Shown here: positions 1-9,475 of the stretch, in pieces
Layout of the letters: the number at the start of each line of letters is the position of its first letter
Numbering within the stretch: the stretch's first letter is position 1
Source: Physocladia obscura
Lineage: Eukaryota; Chytridiomycota; Chytridiomycetes; Chytridiales; Chytriomycetaceae
Direction: 5' to 3'
Length of the DNA: 27,644 bases
NCBI GenBank assembly: GCA_027596945.1
Contig: JADGJH010000156.1
Span: forward strand, 1-27,644
Position numbers and translations under genes: made by a program
Notes under the pieces: model-generated
The model's input: the letters and a program-made list of their open reading frames with translations, nothing else
Told to the model about the DNA's origin: nothing
Databases searched by the model: none

Positions 1-30
1 AATAATAATAATAATCTAAAATGAAGTTAC

Positions 31-819
31 TTGAGTTAAGCGCGATTGTAAATGAGTCGGTGTATTTGTTTTCAAAGAATATACAACCATTCCGCCAGAT
101 TTGGATCCGACGGCAAGGTTAGTTTCGTCCACATTCATTGCAACGGCTGTAATTGATTCTGATGAACCCTAAAATGTAAAAAGTATTTCAATATTATTAG
201 AAATATTCTTCAGTTATTTGCTTTTGCGTTCATTCCAAGTTGTGAGTTGTGTAGATCATAATACCGTGAATCGATAAGCTATCTTTCCACTCTTTCTATC
301 CCAAATAATGATACTTCGACCACAGGCAAGGTATAAAAATCGCGATGAACGACGCGGACCAAAGGACAAAAAAGAAACACGCGAAGCAGACGGAACCTGA
401 CCAAATGAATTTGTTAAGTAGAAACAACTAACTACTATTTTTTTGTTCTATTTTATAATTAACGAGGTCAAACCGATTCAAAAATAGTGACCGGAACAGT
501 TTCGACAACAACACCATCAACTACATTGAAAATATGTACAGCATCGGAGATTGGATTTACATATGCAACGGCTAGGAACAAGCCTTATTTATTTTTTATA
601 TTAATTGCAGTCACAGAATTGCAGTCAGAATTGAAGTCATATTTAATTTTGACGATGATGAATTGATGATTAAGTACCGTCAGCACTCCAGGAAGCATCA
701 GTGGCAGGACTGTCTAGACGAATTGACGAGACACTCTCACGGGCTGCCGCAGCAGCCGAGAGTCGCGATACACCGATTCGAAGCGGGGCGATAACAGCAA
801 TACGTGCGGCGGAAGACAT
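31..819 (-). CDS. NEDD1: NEDD1-like WD40 protein, 5' part, runs off left edge
   Basis: Minus-strand exons 678-819, 474-583, 265-396 and 31-168 join in frame (phases 1, 0, 0) with GT-AG introns. The start is ATG at 819-817 (MSSAARIAV). The product has successive WD40 blades: DASWSADG with LAVAYVNP, then YLACGRSIIIWDRKSGK (about residues 105-121), then ITAVAMNVDETNLAVGSKSG. Order and spacing follow the N-terminal propeller of NEDD1, the centrosomal/basal-body protein that recruits gamma-tubulin ring complexes; identification is from remembered family sequence, not a search. Exon 4 ends at a good donor (GTAACT, 30-25), so the gene should continue left of base 1. If that intron were retained, a TAG at 16-18 would end the protein after 2-3 blades, which is improbable for a propeller. 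A generic WD40 protein remains possible. Confidence 0.65.
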
Positions 820-1136
820 TGCGACGGTTGTGTGCTTGTTTGTTTTGCAGCCAATTTCGACAAGCTTTTTTGTTTGTCTGATATTTGCAGATTGAAGAAA
901 CAAGAGTGTTTCTGACCATGCGTAGTAAAACGATGACCGATAACGATAATAAATAAATATTAATCTTTGTTTATTTTAAACACACTGGTGACCACAGATA
1001 AACACATAAAGAATCTTCAACCCAACCGCAAACCATAGCCCGACATCTGACATGTGATTTCAAATACTGAAACGAAACTCAGGTACTAGTGAACAGAATG
1101 GTGAGCACTGGCGATAGAACGAAGGAAAAAATAGAC
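820..1136. promoter_or_regulatory. NEDD1 promoter and SEC61 gamma 3' flank
   Basis: This 317-base gap lies upstream of the NEDD1-like start and downstream of the SEC61 gamma stop, both genes being on the minus strand. No further open frame, RNA gene or repeat was seen. An A+T-rich stretch at 940-980 could hold the SEC61 gamma polyadenylation region or the NEDD1 core promoter; this is inference from position only. Confidence 0.3.
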
Positions 1137-1429
1137 TCACACAATAATGTTGTTGATTGGGATATGGATCAGCTTGACAAAGAAACCAATGAAGCCCATA
1201 ATTACGAAGCCCATACCGATGGCAATCGCCATCTGGAAGAACTCTGGAGATGGCGCAAGCGACAACCAAAGGGAAAGAGATATGGAACGGTTAAATAAAG
1301 GAAAGGTAACTTGCAGGCGAAACCGGTAAACCGACCGGCTTGAGTTGGTTTAGTGCATTTGTTGACGAGGCTGATCGAGTCCTTCACAAATTGCTTTGGT
1401 GTTTCGATGATGTCGTTGAAACTATCCAT
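1137..1429 (-). CDS. SEC61G: Protein translocation channel subunit SEC61 gamma (SecE/SSS1)
   Basis: Two minus-strand exons, 1336-1429 and 1137-1243, encode 66 residues. The N-terminus contains [16 protein letters not shown], the amphipathic and basic segment typical of SEC61 gamma, followed after the splice by [10 protein letters not shown] and the single membrane span ending [15 protein letters not shown]. Family members are about 68 residues, so the length fits. The protein is the essential tail-anchored small subunit of the ER translocon, clamping the two halves of SEC61 alpha. The intron (1244-1335) starts with the weak donor GTCGGT, but it joins codons exactly where the family requires (phase 1, G|AG giving Glu). 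The stop is TGA at 1139-1137. An alternative donor GT|GTGAGT at the end could replace the last residue with a short different tail; I prefer the simple stop. Confidence 0.88.
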
Positions 1430-1652
1430 TTCGCCAATATTATAATTTGCTACGACACCGCAAAGTACAAACAACCCTTCTGTTTATTCTTTGGCAGTTA
1501 TGTACATTGGGTTGAAGTATTTAATTATTACGTAGCTATTCTATCCGCTATCCAGTTTGCTTTTTTTTGCAATACATCCACCCCATCCATCCACCCATCC
1601 TCCCTATCAAAGAAAGTGGCGAACATTTATTTCATTCAATTCCATTCGAAAA
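1430..1652. promoter_or_regulatory. Divergent promoter between SEC61 gamma and cofilin
   Basis: The 223 bases separate the start codons of two divergent genes, so both promoters must lie here. A pyrimidine-rich stretch with repeated CATCCA/CACCC units sits at about 1577-1605, on the cofilin side. No clear TATA box was assigned. Confidence 0.45.
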
Positions 1653-2663
1653 ATGGTGAGTTAGTTTTGGGTCATCAATCTGCCAACTTCATCCAATCGT
1701 ATGGGTGCGATTGCTTTCCTTGCCAGAACAATCTTCTCAGACGAGAATTATCTGTGTGAGCTGCTTGCGATTGGCGGCTTTTTCTTTTCTTTCATTGATC
1801 ACCTTTTGATCACTGACCACCTCAACTTATCCCGCGCGAGTCAGTGGTTAGATCTGAATGATTTAGTTATTGCGTTTGCATCAGGATCGCACTAGATGGC
1901 ATCTGGAACTGGCTTTTGAGCTTTCCCCTCATTTGCTGTTTCTGATCTCTCACATCACTCTAATCTTGCTCAATCACAGTCATCTGGAGTAACCGCCGTT
2001 AACGAGGTCATCTCAGCTGTAAGAATCTCAAAAGCCTTTTCTGTTTTCATTTTAATATTTAATTTTATCGAAACATCCACCCCATTTTTTTCGATCTATA
2101 TTCAGTATGAGGAGTTGAAGCTACGTCGCAAATATGCTTACATTGTCTACAAAATCGAAGGCGACAGCATTGTCATTGAAAAGAGTCTGACTTCTGATGA
2201 AGCTGCCAGGCTCGGCTCCGAAGCTACCTACGAAAGTTTCATTGCCTTGATGCCAGAATCGGAAGGCCGTTATGGTGTCTACGATTTTGAATATGACTCT
2301 GGTTCAGATGGCATTAGAAACAAGCTCATCTTTTTCCTCTGGTATTTCCTTCATCTGAGTTTTTTGCTGTTTTCTTAGTTATTCATAATGTACCCAACTA
2401 TCTAGGGCGCCTGACACGGCCAAGATCAAGTCTCGCATGATCTACGCTTCCTCAAAGCAAGCGATTAGACAAAGACTGGACGGAATCAGCACAGAAATTC
2501 AGTGTACCGACCAATCCGAGGTGTGTAGAAAGAAAGGAAAAAAGTTTTAGAAAACACAGCGCTTACTTTTTTTCTTTCAATACATCAGCTTGCGTTCGAA
2601 GCTGTTTTCCAAAACCTGGCTCCAAACGGTGCTAAGCCTCTTGTCAAGCCACCAAAAGCCTGA
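1653..2663 (+). CDS. COF1: Cofilin / actin-depolymerising factor
   Basis: Five exons: 1653-1655, 1980-2018, 2106-2341, 2406-2520 and 2589-2663, giving 155 residues. Exon 1 is only the ATG, followed by donor GTGAGT; exon 2 gives [13 protein letters not shown] and exon 3 starts [13 protein letters not shown]. The ADF-H fold is clear: [10 protein letters not shown] and [20 protein letters not shown], then [12 protein letters not shown], the long actin-binding helix, and the C-terminal FEAVFQN. It severs and depolymerises ADP-actin filaments; the N-terminal Ser after Met is the usual phospho-regulated position in animals. It is slightly longer than yeast cofilin (143). Intron phases all agree and introns 3 and 4 have clean GT-AG ends. 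A second possible ATG at 1894 leads into an immediate stop and is rejected. Confidence 0.92.
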
Positions 2664-2789
2664 TATTTATGGTTTATGATTGGTTGTTTTGGTTTTCTTG
2701 TTTTCTTGATAGTGTTGTGTGAGGTGTGAGGAGTTGTGTTTTGCGTTTGTTGAAAATCATTATTGTGTTTCTTGAAAAAAAACCCAAAA

Positions 2790-2918
2790 ATGTGTTGGTC
2801 TGTCAAGTGTTCCAAATGCCAAAAAACAACGTGGGCTGGATGTGGATTACATATCGACAGTGCGTTGGCTGGCGTAAAACCTCAAGATAGATGTAAATGC
2901 CCTGGAAATCAACAGTAG
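2790..2918 (+). CDS. 42-residue Cys-rich small protein (MCW), conserved type
   Basis: An intronless ORF of 42 residues beginning MCWSVKCSKCQKTTWAGCG. Cys2, Cys7, Cys10, Cys18, Cys35 and Cys37 plus His21 form a C-x4-C-x2-C-x7-C-x2-H-x13-C-x-C array that could hold zinc. I recall very similar tiny proteins (CxxC, TTW, GCGxH, CxC) annotated as hypothetical in fungi and plants; their function is unknown to me. A second copy lies at 16594 and a decayed one at 3309, and coding identity between the two live copies is far higher than in the flanking DNA, so selection acts on it. It is 126 bases after the cofilin stop on the same strand. It is too short for most gene finders. Confidence 0.75.
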   Translation: MCWSVKCSKCQKTTWAGCGLHIDSALAGVKPQDRCKCPGNQQ

Positions 2919-3308
2919 AAACAATCAACTGTTTAGTTTCGTTTGCGTCATTCCATCAAACTTCGGCAAACAAATGATGCGGAAATTTTGAAAGGGAACT
3001 CTAATAAACTAATAGAGAATAATAGCTTGGTATTCCGGAAGAAAAATTAATCAAAATAACTATTGATGCTGAAATTAGCTGTTGGATTTTTTGGCCTGAC
3101 ACCTAAAGTTTACTCTTTCCGTTATATCCTATGAAACTACCTTCAAAATCAAGGCCATCTACAGCTTTTGTGATGCATGCCTTATTCTGATTCATGTTTT
3201 GAAGAATTTTGCTGAATAACCTGGGATGAATAAGCGTATAAGGAATTTGAAATAAGTGTTTGATACAGACAAAAGAGTGGAAAGAACAAAAGTAACAATG
3301 AAATTAAC

Positions 3309-3457
3309 AGTGTGCTATCCAAAGTAGTGTTTAGAGTCCAGAAAACGACATAGGCAGGATGAGGCAAATATTGACTTCTGAAACACCATATGTGATTCCT
3401 ATATACTGAAAGTGCGTTTGCAAACGTGAAACCCTGAGATAGATGCCAATATTGGAG
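3309..3457 (+). pseudogene. Decayed copy of the MCW small Cys-rich gene
   Basis: The stretch aligns along its length with the MCW gene (2790-2905): the tract around AGTGT, CCAGAAAACGACATAGGCAG and GAAAGTGCGTTTGCAAACGT matches MCW codons 6-37. The start codon is lost (AGTG in place of ATGTG), an in-frame TAG replaces a Trp codon, and about 35 extra bases sit at 3375-3409. It is therefore dead and represents an older local duplication, separate from the MCY copy at 16594. Confidence 0.6.
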
Positions 3458-3721
3458 AAGTTAAAAGTTCGAATTAATATTTTTAAACTTAAATATATGA
3501 AAAAAAGTTAGAGCTCCGTGAAATATATTATTTCGTGCTTTTTTTTTCCTGTTTTTTTATTATTTAAAAACTGATGTATTGATAAAAATAAAAGAAAAAG
3601 AAACAACTTAATGAATTATATAGGTCTCATGTGTTGCTTGGTAAACCCAGTAACCTGTAAATTGGAATGCACTCATGAGTTTTGAAATAGTCCACATGTC
3701 CAGCAAATTTTTTGCAGCCTA

Positions 3722-3760
3722 AACCAGCTGTGAATTGACTAATTCCATTAACAGCTGGTT
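3722..3760. repeat. Perfect 10-bp inverted repeat with nested hairpin
   Basis: Arms AACCAGCTGT (3722-3731) and ACAGCTGGTT (3751-3760) are exact reverse complements. Inside, GAATT and AATTC form a second 5-bp pair around GACT. Each outer arm holds a CAGCTG E-box. It could be a cruciform, a dimeric regulatory site or a remnant of a small inverted-repeat element; nothing nearby decides. Confidence 0.5.
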
Positions 3761-3819
3761 GAAGAGAATTTAGGATATCTCTCCCAGTCTCACGTCTCAA
3801 TAATAGAAACCGCGTCGGT

Positions 3820-3936
3820 TCAAAAATATTTTTTGATCCAATTTAGAAAAATTTCATAGACTGCATCGACTCTCGATTTGTATTTGTCCACATCTGAGGT
3901 GTGCATGGAGTCGCTGTATGTGAACTTTGCAGGATC
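3820..3936 (-). pseudogene. Orphan coding-like fragment (38 codons)
   Basis: On the minus strand a 38-codon open stretch reads DPAKFTYSDSMHTSDVDKYK and ends ...FLNWIKKYF before TGA at 3822-3820. Its residue mix looks like folded protein rather than random A+T-rich sequence, but it has no start codon, a TAA lies directly upstream (a TAAG acceptor is possible), and no family was recognised. It could be the last exon of a decayed gene. Confidence 0.25.
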
Positions 3937-4245
3937 TTACTTGAATTAATTTCCAGCAGGATTTTTTCACTCAGGATTAAAATTATATGCAATATAGCAA
4001 AGTGATACAAATTTGAGTCAAGCTAAACTCTCACTGAAGTTATCTCTCTTGCTTGTGGTATCGGAGATATCAAAACATTGGTCCAGTGTCTTTCTCCTGT
4101 TCTCAAACGCAAAACTTTCTTGCCATTCTTAACTGCGCCAATCATATTAACTCTCCAATGTTCTGCATTGTATGTTTTTTGTGGAGATTGGGAAGAATGA
4201 CTCAACGTGTCGTATTCCTTCAATTTTTTTTTTGTAAAAATTCTG

Positions 4246-5425
4246 ATGCCACGATTATTACCCTCGACAAATATTGTTATTATCGGAAGTGTAAAGGCGG
4301 GAAAGTTCCAAAGAGCATCTCTTATTGCAAAGGTTTGCGAGTTCAGCATGTAAACAAATTTACAACACAACTCTGCAGAAACTTGAGGCTTCGAAATCCA
4401 GAAACTACGATATAAAAATCACTCCTTTGACACCAATCGAATACATTGAAAAACTTGACGAGATGAAACAAGTAAGAAGTTTGATTTGCTATTATACAAA
4501 AAAATATATATAAAAGTTTTTAGGAAGTAAAAAATCTTGTTCCGGGACTATTTCCAGGGCTAATTGTACGCTTAACTGAATCAGGGATAACTGTGAATCT
4601 CTCTGGTGCAGAATTTGTTGAATGGGCTATTAACACGCACAATATTGAAGATATTACTGGCCAAGATTTAGGCGGTATTTTCGATGATCAGGTCGCAACT
4701 GAGCTTGAAAAAATTGGAAATGAAGCTTTTAATCAGCATATTCAGGCGTTCAAGGTAAGTGCGCTTGGCTTTTTAATTTAATTTATTCATACTATCGCAT
4801 TTTGACAGCATACTGTCATAAATATCGAGATTCAAGTCGGAAATAAAATTAGTGGAATATTATGTTTTGAACTTTTCAATGACATTGTTCCTCTTTCTGT
4901 TGAACATTTTGTCTCATTTGTAACTGGGACTTACAAAGATCCATCAACCGACGAGTCGCTGACATTCAAAAACTCACAAGTGACAAGGGTCATCAAAGAA
5001 GGGTGGTTCCAGGCAGGAGGTATTAAATGAATGTTCTTTTTCCCAGAGATTCTTGTATTTGCAAAGTAATTTATTTATTATTTCCAGCGATTCGGAGCCC
5101 AAACGGAACCCCAATCGTTAATAACTTTCTTGCTGATGAAAACTTTATTATTCCACATGCCCATCGAGGAAATATATCATTTGTCAACTTTGGTCCGCAT
5201 AGTAATTTCTCACAATTTATGGTCACTTTACGGCCAATGCCATATTTTGACCGCAAGTTTGTCTGCATCGGAAGATGTCTAGACGGTGAAGACATTTTAC
5301 AAGCAATTGATAATGTGAAAACAAGGTTCGAGAAACCAGTTGCAAACATTCGTATTGTTGATGCAACAGTTGTCTACGAAGGTGCTCCACCAGCGCCAAA
5401 AACCCGACTGCCTACTTTCTTTTGA
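4246..5425 (+). CDS. PPIL6: PPIL6-type cyclophilin-like protein
   Basis: Five exons, 4246-4332, 4379-4471, 4524-4754, 4809-5019 and 5088-5425, join to 319 residues; human PPIL6 is about the same size. The start MPRLLPSTNIVIIGS was chosen because it opens the IVIIG...F..A..IAK segment that matches the PPIL6 N-terminal thioredoxin-like part, with the first intron between IAK and KLEASK. The middle part (EFVEWAINTHNIEDI, about residue 85) also fits PPIL6. The cyclophilin domain runs from about residue 138: TRVIKEGWFQAG, SNFSQFMVTLRP, YFDRKFVCIG. Arg and Gln of the cyclophilin core remain, but the Trp and His positions of the cyclosporin/active-site pocket (CypA 121 and 126) are Tyr and Phe, so isomerase activity is doubtful. 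PPIL6 is linked to motile cilia in animals; here it suggests a flagellated stage. Start and exon 1 are supported only by this comparison. Confidence 0.85.
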
Positions 5426-5580
5426 ATAAAATATTCTCTTTTCCTTTCTTTTACTATTCTATCTTATCTGCTTTGACTATTGTTCAACGCACACAAAATC
5501 CTTTGTGCGAATTTGGTTTTGAAAATCTTCAGAGAAACCCAAACCGCAAAAATCACACAGATACACTTGTTCTTCTACCA

Positions 5581-8500
5581 ATGGCCTGTCAGCCAATGTC
5601 CAATGCAACCGCTGGACGCTCAATTTTGAAGCGAAGTCCAACATCACCAACACCGCCGCCATCTATTGGCTCATCTGGTTACGATAGCGACTTTGGTTAT
5701 AACAGCGACTACATTTACACGGTATCAAATGGATCATACCAACGAACACAAAAGCCGTATACCAAAAAAGGCGTGCGTTTTTCAGACGAGTTGCTTTGTC
5801 AAAAGACGCAAAATGAGGAAGATTTGAATTCCGAACGCGCCTACTCACAATGGGCTGTCCGAAAAAATCACGCACCAGATAGTAACATCGTCAATAACAA
5901 CAATAACACACTCGTAATGAAAAATACAAGCAATAAACCGTTTAATAATATACTTCCACCTCAGGAAGATCAAGAGCCTGAAAGCGGTGCTGAAAGTGAC
6001 GATGAAGATGATTGCTATCAGTCCAAAAGGAACAGAAAAATAATGAGCACACCAAGTTATTCTGTTCAATGCAGAGATGTGAGATTCTTCTCATATTTTT
6101 CACCTTTTTTTCTCTTTCTGTCCTTTCTACCTGTGATCACTGACAAGATTTACACAAAAATAATAATAATTTGGTAGCAAAATATTGATAATCCCATCGT
6201 GTCTTCTGTTACTGATAACACTAAACCGGTTCCACCAGCCATATATTTGTATACTTCAAGTTTTGAATCAAGAGTCCTAGTTAATAATGTACATAAACTC
6301 TTATCAATTCTGTTTGCATCAAACACTGCTCGAACCCGACAATCAAAACAATCTTCCAGTTCAAAGCCAAGTGATTCACCTGATGTTTCTACCCAATTGA
6401 AAGATTTGGAAATTTCTGTAATGGAAATCCCGGCAATGCCAATGTTTGACATGGCATCAGAAATTGCATGTCAAATTGCTTGGAATGATCGACGAACTAA
6501 ACTCAAAAGTGATAATTTCGCGGCTTCTTCTTCTGCTGCAACTTCAGTAGATAATTGCGGAATACGGGATGAACAGCAAGCTTCAAAAGTTCCACAAAAA
6601 TCACTTTTGTCGAGAATTTTCTCTTCTCAAAACGCCGCAAAAGAGAGTTCAGTTGTTGGCTCCAAAGCCAAAGACAGTTTAGAAACTCCACTTGATCTTG
6701 TCCCCGATCCAATCAGTTCACCTGCTTCTTCGTCGTCTTCAATACTCACTTTAACAGATCCGGATGAGAATCTTCAGCAAGACCCTGTTCGGCAACTTTT
6801 GGAAGAAAAAAATTCTGTGTCTTTTCCGTACTGCAAATCTTTTTTAATGGGACCGCCGCCTTCTGCCATGCTAGGGACAGCACTGCCATATAACCGTTTT
6901 GTGGACCAGAAATTAAAGCTAGCAATTCCGACGACAGATTTGCCAAATATTCTTTCAAATTCTCCAACGACTCATATGAACTACAGCAAAATGCAAGTCT
7001 TGCAAGGTTTTCATGCTACTTTACCCTCCGCATCACCCCTACCGCTGCAAATCACCAATCTCAACATGAGTAACGACGATGAATCAACATTATATTCTGG
7101 TTCACCAACAACACCAGAATCTTCTTTTCCAAAAGATAAACTTATTTCTTCCTCCGAATCTATCTCGCCGTCATTGTCAACAAAAATATCATCGTGGATC
7201 AAAACCACAACTACTGAAGCAAGCACATCTCTTATATCTTGGGTTATCTGCAAAACGATAAAAACGGCAACGTCCTCCGTCTCACTAGTTATCGCCGTCA
7301 CCGATTATGCTTCTATAGCCACCGACTGCGTCATTGGCGAAAAGGACACTCTCATCAGCACTCGTAATAATGTTTTGGCACGAGCTAAAGACACATGCGG
7401 ATGGGTTCTCAGCGGAGAACGAACGCAGCAAGTTATCAGAAAAGCACGCACATCTATGCCTATTATTTTGGACCATATGTTGTCACGTGCAGCTGGCGTT
7501 GATCGAGTATTGGAATACGGAGTTGCGCCTGCAAAGCAATTGCAGCAGCAAAGTAATAATCGAAACGTTGAAGTTGGCCATGAATTTATCGGCGCAAAAT
7601 CTGTGAATTTGAAGGGGTTTTATGTTGTGTCAAGTGCAAAGATTCGGGTCGTTGAGGATGTTAGGGAAAACAACCAAGTAAATAATTATTTTGCGCAAAT
7701 ATGGTATCCTGCTCAATGTGCTAGAGATGCAAAAACGAAGCTTGATGATACTGAATTGAAGACCCGAATTGCTAATGTGTGTTTCAAGAACCCGTTGTCG
7801 TTTTCATTCAGCTCAGGTGCTGGCCCTTTGGATGCTTTGTATTCTGTCGGAGTTGCGGAAGGTTTGTTGAAACAGTTTAGACCAGAACTGTTTGAGTCAA
7901 GCGAAGGCTTTAAATGGCTGGGTTGCGGATTCGGTAGTATAGTTGCCGCTGTTATGGCCCTGAATTTAGGCAAGCCCGGTCTCGTAAGAGCACAAGAACT
8001 ATTTCAACGCTTGCACGAAAATGGATCAAAAAGGTCTATTTTCTATTTTCTTTGTTTTTTCTTTTTTTAAAAGCATATTCGTAATGTAGTCTCTTTGGAA
8101 ACTGCGGGAAAATGTCCCACACTCTTAAACAAGGTCTTTTTCAAATAATTCCATACGATGTGTCCGCCATCGACGGCCGACTGTTCATATCCTCAACTTT
8201 GTACCCATCCATGAAAAATACCATTCTCGTAAAGTTTCCCTCAAAATTTGAACTTATCGACGCAATCATGGCATCTTGTTTCATTCCAGTTCTTTATGAA
8301 AATCCAGTTTATCTCACTAACAGAATGACTGAATCTGGCGTTGCATCTTATGCATGTGCCGGCGCATTGACCAATCATCTGCCAATCCTCAACGAATACA
8401 CTATCACAGTCTCGCCTGTTCCAGCAACAGCAAATATATCGCCATGGTGTGAAAATGCAAGTGAGTTGAACTTTCGTACTGGGGCAGCTGTGTTTGCAGA

Positions 8501-8726
8501 CGGGCCGCTGTATGATGATGAAACTGTTGGATTCTTGGGAAGCTCGTTGGATGATTTAACGGCTGCTGAAGAAATGGAACAGGGACAGAATGTTTCGGTG
8601 GCAAGTAAAAATGGAGATGTTTTGCAGCGAGAAAGGATGTTGGGGATGAGAGATGGATGTTTGTGGGCCGAGGCGATGTTTCAGTCAGGTCATATGACGC
8701 ATATGGCTTTTTCAGCGATGCTTTAA
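5581..8726 (+). CDS. ATGL/PNPLA-like pseudolipase with PP1-docking N-terminus
   Basis: Exons 5581-6078, 6178-8033 and 8090-8726 give 996 residues. Residues about 705-930 match the adipose triglyceride lipase class of patatins: FSFSSGAGPLDALYSVGVAEGL, FKWLGCGFGSIVAAV, then DGRLFISST, FELIDAIMASCFIPVLYENP, and NEYTITVSPVPATANISPW. Both catalytic residues are gone: the GxSxG motif reads GCGFG (748-752, Gly750 for Ser) and the DGG Asp position reads CAGA (874-877). The N-terminus has SILK at 14-17 and KGVRF at 63-67, the SILK plus RVxF pair that docks protein phosphatase 1. Residues 200-500 are Ser-rich disorder; about 500-620 is Thr/Ala/Val-rich and potentially amphipathic, conceivably for lipid-droplet binding. 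I infer a lipid-related scaffold or regulator, not an enzyme. It begins 155 bases after PPIL6. The second intron uses the later acceptor TGTAG (8089); the earlier AAAAG leads to a stop. Confidence 0.82.
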
Positions 8727-9030
8727 AGTGTCACATTTATTTCAACTTTTGTTTTTGGTTCTTTTTGGGTATCTTTTTGGGCATCGTTATTATTTTCAAC
8801 TTTGCAGTTTGTCGAGGTCTAGTGTGCGATCATTTTTCATTTTTTTTTTGCCTTCCTTCTGTATTTGTTATTAAGTCCGTTTTATCAACTATTTTTTATC
8901 TCTCGTTTCAAAGAAATCAAAATTTTACCATTTTAAAAGATTATGCCGTGAAGGATTCAAAATGAGTGGAAGAATAAACAGGAAAATGAAGGAATTGGCG
9001 CAATGAATGGCAGCATGTTCTGAAATCATT
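8727..9030. other. 3' flank of the ATGL-like gene, also found near 21180-21330
   Basis: The sequence after the stop (for example TTTGCAGTTTGTCGAGGTCTAGTGTGCGATCAT at 8801-8833 in part, and AAATTTTACC near 8920) is matched at 21229-21305 just upstream of the 21342 gene. This shows the duplication extends past the coding end and that the ancestral right-hand neighbour of the ATGL-like gene was probably the 21342 gene. Confidence 0.5.
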
Positions 9031-9382
9031 TGTTGTAGAATAAAATAGCAGTAAAAATAATACACATGACAGAAAACAACTAAACATTAACTGTTATTTC
9101 AATCAGTTTGCAACAGTAGAGGCAAAATGAAAGCTCAAGGCTCATCCTTGCAGAGATATTCACAACTACACCAAAAGTGGTTCAATCATCTGTACTATTC
9201 CTCGGAGAGGAAATGCCACCCAGTCCAGCACTAACTGTCGGCCTTTATGGAATCACAACAGATCAGACCAGTTATATTCTAAAGCACCACACTGTACACC
9301 ATAAAGTCACTTGACTCAATGTTTGCATTCTGGAGATGGTGTTGTGTTTGGGGGTCATGAAAGATTGGAATTTGGACAGTGG

Positions 9383-9404
9383 TGGCAATTTCTGAATTGC
9401 CACA
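9383..9404. repeat. Perfect 9-bp hairpin
   Basis: GTGGCAATT (9383-9391) and AATTGCCAC (9396-9404) are exact complements around a 4-base loop TCTG. Flanking GGAC and GTCC can extend the pairing imperfectly. It is followed 9 bases later by another hairpin, which suggests a structured end of a transposable element or its transcript. Confidence 0.5.
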
Positions 9405-9413
9405 AAGTCCCCA

Positions 9414-9447
9414 AAAAGGAAATTTGATAATGCAAGTTTCCTTTTTA
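9414..9447. repeat. Perfect 10-bp hairpin
   Basis: AAAAAGGAAA (9414-9423) pairs with TTTCCTTTTT (9438-9447) around a 14-base loop. With the hairpin at 9383-9404 it forms a consecutive pair directly upstream of the transposon-like open frame at 9476. Confidence 0.45.
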
Positions 9448-9475
9448 GATTTAAACTGAAAAACTGTGTGAATAA

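Larger units (their letters stand above)
2919..4245. other. Intergenic region between MCW and PPIL6
   Basis: About 1.3 kb without a live gene. It contains the MCW 3' flank (the AATGATG and TTGAAAG patches near 2974-3010 also occur after MCY, about 16838-16880), the MCW pseudogene at 3309-3457, an inverted repeat at 3722-3760, a minus-strand coding-like fragment at 3820-3936, and the PPIL6 upstream region from about 4000. The overlapping frames at 4023-4415 on both strands are not convincing genes. Confidence 0.5.

Noticed and set aside
1340..1759. 139-codon plus-strand frame
   Set aside because: It lies opposite SEC61 gamma exon 1 and across the divergent promoter; the SEC61 gamma protein is unmistakable.
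4053..4415. 120-codon plus-strand frame and its antisense partner before PPIL6
   Set aside because: It overlaps PPIL6 exon 1 in another frame; residues show no domain, and the PPIL6 reading matches the family.
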